A DNA stretch of 64,000 nt, taken from the NCBI GenBank assembly GCA_947476145.1, contig CANJPH010000001.1, positions 97,362 through 161,361 of the forward strand, written 5' to 3'. Numbering within the stretch: the first letter of the stretch is position 1; every line of letters begins with the position of its first letter. Under the pieces are notes generated by a model. That model searched no databases, was not told the DNA's origin, and saw only the letters and a program-made list of their open reading frames with translations. Shown piece after piece: positions 1-8,027 of this stretch. Both the position numbers and the translations under genes were made by a program. The DNA is from Bacteroidota bacterium. Lineage in GTDB: Bacteria > Bacteroidota > Bacteroidia > Chitinophagales > Chitinophagaceae.

Positions 1-810
1 TACTATTTCAGGAAATAATTCAATGAGCTTATCATATAATTGATCGGCTAAACTTTTAGTAGCTGCAAAAATTAAAACCTTAGTCATGGTCTCATCAGAA
101 GACAATAATAATTCTAATAAATTCACTTTGGTATTAAAATTGGGAACTTCATAGCCTGTTTGAATAATATTCTCAAGTGGCGTTCCTGTTGGTGCAGCTT
201 CTACTCTTTCTGGAGCAGTAAAATAATCATCCATTAATTTTTCTACTTCCTCGGTAATGGTTGCAGAAAATAATAGGTTCTGTCTTTTTTGTGGAAGTAA
301 TTCTAAGATATTGGTGATTTGTTTTCTGAAACCTAAATTCAACATTTCATCCATCTCATCTATTACCAACTTTTTAATTGTCTTGGTTTTAATGGAACCA
401 TTCATGATTAAATCAAATAATCGCCCAGGAGTCGCTACAATTAAATCAGCGCCTTGCTCCACTTCAATGGCTTGTGTATTTATATTCACTCCACCAAATA
501 CGCCCACTGAAGTTACATTCATGTACTTGGTTAGTTTTTTAGCTGCTTCCACTACTTGAACAACCAATTCTCTGGTGGGCACTAAGATTAATATTTGAGG
601 GGCTTTATTTTTATCAAACTTCCACTGTCTTAAACAGGGTAATAAATAAGCAAAAGTTTTACCTGTTCCAGTTTGCGCAATACCGCAAACGTCCCTACCC
701 GACATCACAATAGGGAAAACCCTATGTTGTATAGTAGTGGGTTGCTTGTATTTTAAATCCTCCAAAGCATTAATCAAAGAGGTATTTAGGTTTAGGTCGG
801 TAAAATTCAT
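1..810 (-). CDS. DEAD-box RNA helicase (partial, C-terminus cut by window edge)
   Basis: ATP-dependent RNA helicase that remodels RNA in the cytoplasm (RhlE/CsdA-like roles in ribosome assembly or RNA decay are typical of the family). From the ATG at 810 there are 270 open codons running off the left edge, so most of the second RecA lobe is missing. Visible in order: Q-motif area (TTIQ), motif I AQTGTGKT, Ia PTRELVVQ, Ib TPGRLFDL, motif II as DEMD rather than DEAD, and motif III SAT. A consensus -7 box ends only 4 nt before the ATG. Family is firm; the subfamily cannot be fixed from this fragment. Confidence 0.93.
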   Translation of the reverse strand, partial: MNFTDLNLNTSLINALEDLKYKQPTTIQHRVFPIVMSGRDVCGIAQTGTGKTFAYLLPCLRQWKFDKNKAPQILILVPTRELVVQVVEAAKKLTKYMNVTSVGVFGGVNINTQAIEVEQGADLIVATPGRLFDLIMNGSIKTKTIKKLVIDEMDEMLNLGFRKQITNILELLPQKRQNLLFSATITEEVEKLMDDYFTAPERVEAAPTGTPLENIIQTGYEVPNFNTKVNLLELLLSSDETMTKVLIFAATKSLADQLYDKLIELFPEIV

Positions 811-814
811 AAGG

Positions 815-822
815 CAAAGTTA
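815..822 (-). promoter_or_regulatory. -7 promoter box of the DEAD-box helicase gene
   Basis: The minus strand reads TAACTTTG, an exact match to the Bacteroidota TAnnTTTG element. It ends 4 nt before the ATG at 810, so transcription would start at or next to the start codon. No clear TTTG is present at the -33 spacing. Confidence 0.5.
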
Positions 823-862
823 AAGTATTAGTTACAGAACCACTCATATGTATACAATTATT

Positions 863-870
863 TATATTTG
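863..870 (+). promoter_or_regulatory. -7 promoter box before the GH25 gene
   Basis: TATATTTG matches TAnnTTTG exactly. Its last three bases are the TTG at 868 that would otherwise be the first possible start codon of the GH25 gene, which argues for initiation further downstream. No good -33 element is seen. Confidence 0.4.
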
Positions 871-1605
871 AAAAGCATCATATTATTATTAATAAAATTG
901 AAAGCATTGAAAAGTAAATATTGGAAATTAATAAGCATTGGCTTTATTTTAGTTTTAGTATTGATTTTGTTTTTTTATAAGAACTATTTTAATTCACTTG
1001 TCCCATTTATAAGTTCAAATTATAAAATTAGAGGTATTGATATTTCTCACCACAATCAAGTATATGATTGGGATTTAGTGAAATCTAAAAATACATTTTG
1101 TATTATGAAAGCCACTGAAGGAAATAAAATGAATGACCCAAAATTTAATAACAGTTGGAAAATTGCAAAAAATATTAATTTAACAAGAGGCGCTTATCAT
1201 TTCTTTAAATCTAATTCCTCGGCTGAATTACAATTCGAAAATTATAGAAATAGCGTTAAACTAACCACAAATGATATGCCCCCTATTTTAGATGTGGAAG
1301 ACGATAATATTGATATGGATCAGGTAAATAAATGGTTATCACTTGCTGAAAATTATTATGGAGTTAAGCCTATAATTTATGCTTCCAATAATTATTACGT
1401 AAGATATATGCAAGGAAAAGTGAATAATTATCCGGTGTGGTTATACTTTAATACAAGGTATAAATTAAGACCAAAATTTGAATCTAATGAGGTTTTATTC
1501 TTACAATATAGTCAACATGGAAAAGTAAATGGAATTAATGGAGATGTTGACCTAGACTTATTTTTAGGGGATAAAGAAAGTTTTAATAAGTTACTAATTA
1601 AATAA
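868..1605 (+). CDS. Glycoside hydrolase family 25 (lysozyme-like) protein, membrane-anchored or secreted
   Basis: Predicted muramidase cleaving the beta-1,4 bond between N-acetylmuramic acid and N-acetylglucosamine in peptidoglycan. Up to 245 aa: a basic N-terminus and one hydrophobic segment (about residues 22-37), then a GH25 domain. Family hallmarks seen are GIDISHHN near residue 56, MKATEG near 80, RGAYHFF near 107 and the acidic ILDVEDD near 140 holding the catalytic Asp/Glu. No ATG lies before the domain; the frame can start at TTG 868, 898 or 907. The -7 box overlapping 868 makes 898 or 907 more likely. Convergent with the M20 hydrolase gene; a shared terminator lies between. Confidence 0.85.
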   Translation: MKSIILLLIKLKALKSKYWKLISIGFILVLVLILFFYKNYFNSLVPFISSNYKIRGIDISHHNQVYDWDLVKSKNTFCIMKATEGNKMNDPKFNNSWKIAKNINLTRGAYHFFKSNSSAELQFENYRNSVKLTTNDMPPILDVEDDNIDMDQVNKWLSLAENYYGVKPIIYASNNYYVRYMQGKVNNYPVWLYFNTRYKLRPKFESNEVLFLQYSQHGKVNGINGDVDLDLFLGDKESFNKLLIK

Positions 1606-1612
1606 TAAATAT

Positions 1613-1646
1613 AAAAAAGAAGGTGTTATTTACCACCTTCTTTTTT
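1613..1646. terminator. Bidirectional rho-independent terminator
   Basis: A perfect 13-bp stem (1613-1625 with 1634-1646) with an 8-nt loop, A-tract on one side and T-tract on the other. It sits between the convergent GH25 and M20 genes and can terminate both transcripts. Confidence 0.88.
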
Positions 1647-1655
1647 ATAGGAAAC

Positions 1656-3278
1656 TTACTTCTTTTCCAAAGTAGGATAATGAATTCCTAATTGCTCTAA
1701 ATACGTAGTATATTTTTCCGGTTGATAATAAAATGGTTTCATTTTATCTCTGTATTTATCCATTGTTTCTTTGTTTAAATAAATAGGTGCCGGATCGGAT
1801 GCAGAAATAAATGGTTTATACTTTGTATCCTTAGTTTGCACATTTACAAAATAATCTTTTGCATCTGCTACAATTTTAGGATTTGTAAATATATCTACAA
1901 GCGTTAATGCTGTTGCTTTTGCGCCAGCCAAACTTCCTTTATGCGCAATAGGTGTTGCCATAGCAATGGCGTCGCCCCAATGGTGCCCTTTAGTACCTTT
2001 AATGTTTGCTGGGTATCTCAACACAATGGTTGGTAAATTCCAAGAAATATCAGCTATGTCATCAGAACCCCCACCCCATGAAAAGGGAACTGAACCTTCT
2101 AGGGTATCTATTCTTTTATTCATTCCTTTAATCGGATTTCCTTTCATGTCTTTTTCTGGTGCTTCTAATAATTTTTGAACCGCAATGGCCAATTGTTCAT
2201 CATCATCTGTCCATTTTGGCATACCCACTTTTTGTATATTTTTATACATTGCCTGAGCAAGCGGTTTGTTAAAATGTCCTGGCCAAGCAGTTCCTAATAT
2301 TTTACTTGTTACTTTAGTATCTGTCATCATCGCAGCGCCATTGGCTATTCTAATTCCTGCTTGATAATTTTTATAGATATCATCGTAGGTGCGTTCTCTA
2401 AAAAAATACCAAACACTTGCAACAGATGGCACCACATTAGGTTGATCTCCACCATCTTTTATCACATAATGAGAACGTTGCGTAGGCTTTAAATGTTCTC
2501 TTTTATAATTCCAACCTACATTCATTAATTCAACAGCATCTAATGCACTTTTACCTCTCCAAGGAGCTCCAGCAGCATGTGCAGCTTCTCCTGAAAATTC
2601 AAATTGTACACTTAAATTTCCATTACCTCCATTGTCACCATAATCCGAAGTAAAGTCACTACTTACATGCGTGAAAATACAAGCATCAATATTTTTAAAA
2701 TAACCATCTCTTACATACCAAGCTTTACTGGCAACCAATTCTTCTGCTACACCGGGCCATATTACTAATGTTCCAGGAATTTTATTTTCCTCCATGATTT
2801 GCTTGGCAGCGATGGCTGCATAAATAATAACAGACTGTCCAGAATTGTGTCCTTCACCATGTCCTGGAGCACCATCTACAATTGGCGATTTATATGCAGT
2901 GCCAGGCATTTGAGATGCTTTGGGAATGCAATCTATATCACTTCCTAATGCAATTACGGGACTACCATTGCCCCACTTAGCCATCCATGCAGTTGGGATA
3001 CCTGAAATATTTCTTTCAATGGTAAACCCATTTTTTTCTAAAATGTCTGTCAAGTATTTGGATGTTTCAATTTCTTGAAAACCTAGTTCACCAAAACTAA
3101 ATACCATATCCACCATCTCTTGAATATTTTTAGCTTTAGATTCTACAATTTGTAAGGCTTTCGATTTCATCTTCTCAATTTTTTCAGCTTCTGCTTTGTT
3201 TTGAGCATATGAAACGGTAATGAATAGACTAGCAAAAATTACTAGTATTGGTTTGAAAAATTGGCTACGCATTGGCAT
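1656..3278 (-). CDS. Secreted M20-family amidohydrolase (AbgB-like)
   Basis: Zinc-dependent amidohydrolase related to p-aminobenzoyl-glutamate hydrolase subunit B (AbgB) and M20D peptidases; the substrate is probably an N-acyl amino acid or peptide in the periplasm. 540 aa from the ATG at 3278. The frame is open to another ATG at 3320, but starting at 3278 or 3272 (MRSQFF) puts a clean signal peptide ending VSYAQ at the N-terminus. Metal-site signatures: GSDIDCIP and GHGEGHNSGQS, the latter with Glu where many relatives have Cys. A dimerisation-domain AHAAGAPW segment follows, and GGGSDDIADIS lies late. Monocistronic by spacing. Confidence 0.85.
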   Translation of the reverse strand: MPMRSQFFKPILVIFASLFITVSYAQNKAEAEKIEKMKSKALQIVESKAKNIQEMVDMVFSFGELGFQEIETSKYLTDILEKNGFTIERNISGIPTAWMAKWGNGSPVIALGSDIDCIPKASQMPGTAYKSPIVDGAPGHGEGHNSGQSVIIYAAIAAKQIMEENKIPGTLVIWPGVAEELVASKAWYVRDGYFKNIDACIFTHVSSDFTSDYGDNGGNGNLSVQFEFSGEAAHAAGAPWRGKSALDAVELMNVGWNYKREHLKPTQRSHYVIKDGGDQPNVVPSVASVWYFFRERTYDDIYKNYQAGIRIANGAAMMTDTKVTSKILGTAWPGHFNKPLAQAMYKNIQKVGMPKWTDDDEQLAIAVQKLLEAPEKDMKGNPIKGMNKRIDTLEGSVPFSWGGGSDDIADISWNLPTIVLRYPANIKGTKGHHWGDAIAMATPIAHKGSLAGAKATALTLVDIFTNPKIVADAKDYFVNVQTKDTKYKPFISASDPAPIYLNKETMDKYRDKMKPFYYQPEKYTTYLEQLGIHYPTLEKK

Positions 3279-3532
3279 ATTTGAATAATTAGGATTTAAA
3301 TTTAAGGAATAAATGAACATGAGATTAGGGGTATTTAGCTCACTTCAGTCGCTTAATCCTTTTCGACCCTCAAGGAAAAGCATGCCACCAAACGCCCCCC
3401 AGACGTCTAGGCTTCCGGACTGCGGTAAGACCTGAAATGACCGTTTTTAATACAAAATCACGGTTTTTGGGCTGTAAATATGGTACCAAATCGAAAAAAA
3501 CGAGGTATATTGCACTAAATATTATTGACTTA

Positions 3533-4798
3533 ATGACAACTTTAATCAAGCAGGTCAAAATTGCCGATGTTTATTCGCCTTTTAATGGCAAAATCAAAGA
3601 TATTCTCTTAGACAATCACAAAATCGTTTCTATTACCGACAACTGCTCTGAAAATGCAGACCAAATTATTGATGGTAAGGATAGTTTTGTATGTCCAGGT
3701 TTTGTGGATCCTTTCGTACATTTTTGTGATCCAGGCATGGAAAATAGAGAAACTTTAAGTTCGGGTGCGAATGCAGCAATCCAAGGTGGATTTACAACTG
3801 TTTTCACAGTTCCCAATACCCAGCCAACAGTAGATACTAAATCTCAGGTTACTTATATTAAACAACATAGCCAGGATTTACCCATACATATTTTACCCAT
3901 TGGTGCCATCTCAAAAAAAATAGAAGGAAAGGATTTAGCCGAAATGATTGACATGCACACTAACGGCGCCGTAGCATTCAGTGATGGCCTCTACCCTGTT
4001 CAATCTACCTTATTGTTTTTAAAAGCCTTACAATATGTAAAAGCCTTTGACGGTGTAGCCATACAAATGCCTATAGATAAAAGTTTAGGAAGCTTAGGCT
4101 TAATGAACGAAGGAATTGTATCTACACAATTGGGATTGCCTGGTATTCCAGCAATCGCAGAGGAACTAATTATTGCAAGAGATATTGAATTATTAAGATA
4201 CACGCAATCCAAACTGCATATTACGAGTGTGAGCACTGCCAAAGGAATGGCTTTAATCGCAGCTGCAAAACAAGAAGGATTGCAAATAACTTGTAGCGTA
4301 ACACCTTACCATTTATTTTTTACAGAAGATGATTTGAGCAACTACGATACTTTGTTAAAAGTATTCCCACCATTAAGAACTAAAAATGACCAAGCTGCTT
4401 TATTAAAAGCGATAGAGGATGGTACCGTGGATTGCATTAGCGCTCATCATATTCCTCAGGATTGGGATGGCAAAACAATAGAATTTGAAAATGCAAAAGC
4501 GGGTATCGCAAGTATTGAAACAACATTTGCAACGGTTCAACATATGTTACCAAAATTAGCAATTGAAAAAATGGCAGCAATATTCTCTAGCAATGCAAGA
4601 CGCATATTTAATTTGCCCAATGCAAGTATTCAAGAAGGCGGGGATGCAGAATTAACAATATGCTCTCAGTCGAAAACAACTTGCATGAATGTGAAGGAAT
4701 CAAAAAGCAAGTCGGCAAATTCACCATTCTGGGGTATCACTTTAAACGGAAAAATTATTGCTACCTATGCAAAAGGCAAAGCAAATATCAACGCATAA
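3533..4798 (+). CDS. Dihydroorotase-like amidohydrolase, probably non-catalytic (PyrC-like)
   Basis: 421 aa; start chosen at ATG 3533 (MTTLIKQVK) because the upstream in-frame residues look non-coding. The fold and order of motifs are those of class I dihydroorotase: PGFVDPFVHF (residues 55-64), the VPNTQP segment, and a late IEFENAKAGIASIET block. However, the metal-binding HxH is F61-V-H63, the substrate Arg of the usual REPG motif is Cys65, and the TDHAPH motif reads SAHHIPQ, losing the catalytic Asp. It may therefore be a structural partner for aspartate carbamoyltransferase (as pyrC-prime proteins are in other bacteria) or have another role. First gene of the 3533-9418 run. Confidence 0.8.
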   Translation: MTTLIKQVKIADVYSPFNGKIKDILLDNHKIVSITDNCSENADQIIDGKDSFVCPGFVDPFVHFCDPGMENRETLSSGANAAIQGGFTTVFTVPNTQPTVDTKSQVTYIKQHSQDLPIHILPIGAISKKIEGKDLAEMIDMHTNGAVAFSDGLYPVQSTLLFLKALQYVKAFDGVAIQMPIDKSLGSLGLMNEGIVSTQLGLPGIPAIAEELIIARDIELLRYTQSKLHITSVSTAKGMALIAAAKQEGLQITCSVTPYHLFFTEDDLSNYDTLLKVFPPLRTKNDQAALLKAIEDGTVDCISAHHIPQDWDGKTIEFENAKAGIASIETTFATVQHMLPKLAIEKMAAIFSSNARRIFNLPNASIQEGGDAELTICSQSKTTCMNVKESKSKSANSPFWGITLNGKIIATYAKGKANINA

Positions 4799-4819
4799 TC
4801 ATAAATCCAAAACAAAATC

Positions 4820-5335
4820 ATGGAAGAGCAAGTTACAAGTCACATTATAAAGGGGTTAGTATTAGGTATTATTTCTGTTTTTATTTCAGTAGTTGTTCAT
4901 ACATTTAATTTGTACGAAAACCCATATGTTAGTTTAGTTACATATGGAGTTTTCATGATTGGAATTATTTATAGCACTATTTTATTTGCAAATCAAAATG
5001 GAAACAAAGTCGGATTTGGAAACATCTTTGCACATGGATTCAAAACTTCAGCAGTTGTTATTGTAATTACAGTATTTTATACGGTATTAGCAGTAAAATT
5101 AATCTTTCCAGAAATTATAGATATCACTTTAAATATTAGTAGAAAAAGAATAGAGACTAGTCCAAATGTCCCAAAGGATGCCGTACAAAAAAATTTAGAT
5201 TTCATGAGAGAATACTTTCTTCCATTTGCAATTGGAATGACAGTTATAATTTTAGGTTTTTTTGGACTCATCTCTTCACTAATTGGAGCAGCTGTTGCAA
5301 AAAAGAAAACAAACCCTTTTGAAAATCAGTCATAA
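4820..5335 (+). CDS. DUF4199 family membrane protein
   Basis: 171 aa inner-membrane protein with four hydrophobic segments: about residues 9-25, 34-56, 72-95 and 136-160, with a hydrophilic stretch of about 40 residues before the last. The architecture and length fit the DUF4199 family, common in Bacteroidota and of unknown function. It begins 21 nt after the dihydroorotase-like gene and ends 21 nt before a GT2 gene, so it is almost certainly co-transcribed with both. That association suggests a role near glycan assembly, but this is inference only. Confidence 0.75.
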   Translation: MEEQVTSHIIKGLVLGIISVFISVVVHTFNLYENPYVSLVTYGVFMIGIIYSTILFANQNGNKVGFGNIFAHGFKTSAVVIVITVFYTVLAVKLIFPEIIDITLNISRKRIETSPNVPKDAVQKNLDFMREYFLPFAIGMTVIILGFFGLISSLIGAAVAKKKTNPFENQS

Positions 5336-5356
5336 TCATCTAGACTAAAAAACATC

Positions 5357-6298
5357 ATGCAAATATCCGTTATCATACCATTATTGAACGAAGCAGATTC
5401 TTTGCCAGAATTAATGCAATGGATTGATCGTGTGATGCAGGATCATAAATATTCCTATGAAGTAATTATGGTGGATGATGGAAGTAATGATGAAAGCTGG
5501 TCTGTGATCGAAAAATTAAGAATTCAATACCCTGCCCTTAAAGGAATTCGTTTTCAACGTAATTATGGAAAATCTGCTGCATTAAACGAAGGTTTCAAAG
5601 CTGCTCAAGGCGACATTGTTGTAACCATGGATGCCGATTTACAAGACTCCCCCGACGAGATTCCTGAGTTTTACAATATGATAACCAACGAAGGCTACCA
5701 TTTAGTGAGTGGCTGGAAAAAGAAACGTTACGATAATACGTTTACGAAAAATATTCCTTCTAAAATTTATAATGCCGTTGCAAGAAGAAGTTCGGGTATA
5801 AAATTACATGACTTTAATTGCGGTATTAAAGCCTATCAATTAAAGGTGGTAAAGAGTATTGAAGTGTTCGGTGAAATGCACCGATATATTCCTATCCTAG
5901 CGAAATGGGCTGGTTTTAAAAAAATAGGAGAAAAAGTAGTGGTACATCAGGCAAGAAAATACGGGACTACAAAATTTGGATGGGAAAGATTCGTAAATGG
6001 ATTTTTAGATTTGATGACCATACAATTCTTATCCAAATTTGGTAAGAAGCCAATGCAATTTTTTGGTTTAATAGGCACTTTATTTTTCTTTATTGGTTTT
6101 ATATCAGTTGGCTATATTACCATTTCAAAATTTATGCACCCAGAAACTAGTATTACCAATAAACCTGCGTTTTACATCGCGCTTACTTCTATGGTCATTG
6201 GAGTTCAATTATTTTTAGCTGGTTTTATTGCAGAATTAGTCAACCGTAATGCAGCCGAAAGAAATACTTATTTAATCTCTGATAAAACAGGATGGTAA
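5357..6298 (+). CDS. Family 2 glycosyltransferase with C-terminal membrane segments (GtrB/DPM-like)
   Basis: Transfers a sugar from a nucleotide donor to a polyprenyl phosphate or similar acceptor at the cytoplasmic face of the inner membrane. 313 aa: GT-A domain with VDDGSNDESW (about 41-50), the DxD-type MDADLQDSP (about 93-101), and an amphipathic linker with KFGWERF, then two transmembrane helices (about 232-255 and 268-292). This layout matches the GtrB/ArnC/polyprenol-phosphate glycosyltransferase group. The stop overlaps the start of the next glycosyltransferase by 7 nt, indicating translational coupling. Confidence 0.9.
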   Translation: MQISVIIPLLNEADSLPELMQWIDRVMQDHKYSYEVIMVDDGSNDESWSVIEKLRIQYPALKGIRFQRNYGKSAALNEGFKAAQGDIVVTMDADLQDSPDEIPEFYNMITNEGYHLVSGWKKKRYDNTFTKNIPSKIYNAVARRSSGIKLHDFNCGIKAYQLKVVKSIEVFGEMHRYIPILAKWAGFKKIGEKVVVHQARKYGTTKFGWERFVNGFLDLMTIQFLSKFGKKPMQFFGLIGTLFFFIGFISVGYITISKFMHPETSITNKPAFYIALTSMVIGVQLFLAGFIAELVNRNAAERNTYLISDKTGW

Positions 6299-7422
6299 GC
6301 GCATTGGTTATAATAGGCCCAGGCTGGCCTTTAAGAGGTGGCCTATCTGCTTTTGACGAACAATTAGCAAGAACTTTTAATGAGAAACAACTTCAAGCAA
6401 GGATTGAAACCTTTTCTTTGCAATATCCTTCTTTTTTATTTCCAGGTACTTCTCAGTATACCAATGAACCTGCTCCAAAGGATGTAAACATTCATGAAGG
6501 CATTAATTCTATCAATCCATTTAATTGGATGAAAGTGGGTCTTCAATTAAAAAGAGAGCGACCAGATTTAATTATCGTTAGATATTGGATTCCATTTTTA
6601 GCACCTTGCTTGGGAATGATATGTCGCATTGCTAAATCTAATAAACACACCAAGGTCATTGCCATCGTAGATAATATGGTTCCTCATGAAAAAAGAATGG
6701 GCGACAAAATGCTTACACGGTATTTTGCCAAATCGGTGGACGGCTTTGTAACCATGAGTAATAAGGTTACCAATGATGTAAGATATTTTAGTAGCAAACC
6801 CATTGTATTTTCTCCGCATCCCATTTTTAATCATTTTGGAGAAGCTATCTCTAAAGAAGCTGCAAGAAAAGTATTAGGTATAGGGCAGGATGAAAAAATT
6901 ATTTTATTTTTTGGTTATATAAGACCCTATAAAGGATTGGATATGTTGTTAACCGCTATGGCAAATAATATAATTAAACATGCAAATATTAAATTAATGA
7001 TTGTAGGTGAATTTTACGAGGATGCACAACCCTATCTTGATTTAATAAAAAAATTAGCATTAGAAGAACAAGTCATAATACAAGCTAATTTTGTAGCAGA
7101 TAATGAAGTTAAAAACTATGTATGTGCAGCCGACTTTATTATCCAACCCTACAAAAATGCTACTCAAAGTGGTGTCACGCCGCTCGCCTACTATTTTGAA
7201 AAACCAATGTTGGTGACCAACGTAGGGGCTTTGGCCGATTCGGTTCCCAATGGCAAAGTGGGTGAAGTGGTGGAACCCAATGCAGATGCTATTGCAAAAG
7301 GGATTGAGACACTCTATAATAATGGAGCAGCTTATTATGCAGACAACATTAAAGAAGAAAAGAAAAAATACAGTTGGTCACAAATGGCCGATAATTTTAT
7401 ATTATTACACCAGAAACTATAA
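6292..7422 (+). CDS. Family 4/1-type glycosyltransferase
   Basis: 376 aa GT-B glycosyltransferase predicted to add a sugar to a lipid- or LPS-linked acceptor in the cytoplasm. The N-terminal lobe starts GPGWPLRGGLSAFD. The C-terminal lobe carries FFGYIRPYKGLDML (about 203-216) and the nucleotide-sugar-binding region with QSGVTPLAYYFEKP, where the canonical E-x7-E region is only loosely kept. The ATG lies inside the end of the preceding GT2 gene; gmhA follows after 20 nt. Donor and acceptor cannot be named. Confidence 0.88.
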   Translation: MVSALVIIGPGWPLRGGLSAFDEQLARTFNEKQLQARIETFSLQYPSFLFPGTSQYTNEPAPKDVNIHEGINSINPFNWMKVGLQLKRERPDLIIVRYWIPFLAPCLGMICRIAKSNKHTKVIAIVDNMVPHEKRMGDKMLTRYFAKSVDGFVTMSNKVTNDVRYFSSKPIVFSPHPIFNHFGEAISKEAARKVLGIGQDEKIILFFGYIRPYKGLDMLLTAMANNIIKHANIKLMIVGEFYEDAQPYLDLIKKLALEEQVIIQANFVADNEVKNYVCAADFIIQPYKNATQSGVTPLAYYFEKPMLVTNVGALADSVPNGKVGEVVEPNADAIAKGIETLYNNGAAYYADNIKEEKKKYSWSQMADNFILLHQKL

Positions 7423-7442
7423 TATTTTAATACATTTATACC

Positions 7443-8024
7443 ATGTCAATACAAGCCATCACCGATATTATTAAATCGTCCATTGATGTTAAGCAACAAT
7501 TACTTGCCGACGAATCTTTGGTTCACCAAATTCAAACCGTAACGGATGTAATTACTAAAGCATTTCAAAATGGCAATGCCGTTTATTTTGCAGGCAACGG
7601 AGGAAGTGCTGCAGATGCACAACATTTAGCTGCAGAATTTTCGGGACGTTTTTATAAGGATCGCAAAGCATTGCCTTCGGATGCATTGCATTGCAATAGC
7701 TCTTATTTAACAGCCGTAGCAAATGATTATAGCTATGATGTTATTTATGCACGTTTACTAGAAGGATTGGCAAAGCCAGGGGATGTTTTAGTGGGTATTA
7801 GTACCTCCGGTAATTCTGGCAATATTGTAAAAGCATTTGAGATGGCTAAAACCATTGGAGTAACGACTATTGGATTTACAGGACAAAAAGGAGGCAAAAT
7901 GAAAGACTTAGGGGACTACCTTATTAATGTTCCTTCAAATACTACTCCTAGAATACAAGAATCACATATTTTAGTGGGCCATATTATTTGCGAATTAGTG
8001 GAGATTAATATTTTTGGTAAGTAG
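7443..8024 (+). CDS. gmhA: Phosphoheptose isomerase (SIS domain)
   Basis: Converts D-sedoheptulose 7-phosphate to D-glycero-D-manno-heptose 7-phosphate, the first step of heptose synthesis for LPS or other surface glycans. 193 aa, the usual length. Single SIS domain with GNGGSAADAQHLAAEFSGRF (about 51-70), the VANDYSYD segment and GISTSGNSGN (about 119-128), all diagnostic of GmhA; ESHILVGHIICE near the end holds the active-site Glu/His region. The next gene, gmhB, starts 3 nt after the stop. Confidence 0.95.
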   Translation: MSIQAITDIIKSSIDVKQQLLADESLVHQIQTVTDVITKAFQNGNAVYFAGNGGSAADAQHLAAEFSGRFYKDRKALPSDALHCNSSYLTAVANDYSYDVIYARLLEGLAKPGDVLVGISTSGNSGNIVKAFEMAKTIGVTTIGFTGQKGGKMKDLGDYLINVPSNTTPRIQESHILVGHIICELVEINIFGK

Positions 8025-8027
8025 AGC

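Noticed and set aside
257-559. 100-codon plus-strand ORF over the DEAD-box helicase
   Set aside because: Antisense to conserved helicase motifs, so it is a shadow.
3437-3532. Extended N-terminus of the dihydroorotase-like protein
   Set aside because: Basic, low-quality sequence not seen in the family; the ATG at 3533 gives a normal start.
3370-3558. Minus-strand 62-codon ORF across the GC-rich patch
   Set aside because: Overlaps the likely start of the dihydroorotase-like gene, and has no protein-like features apart from a hydrophobic run.
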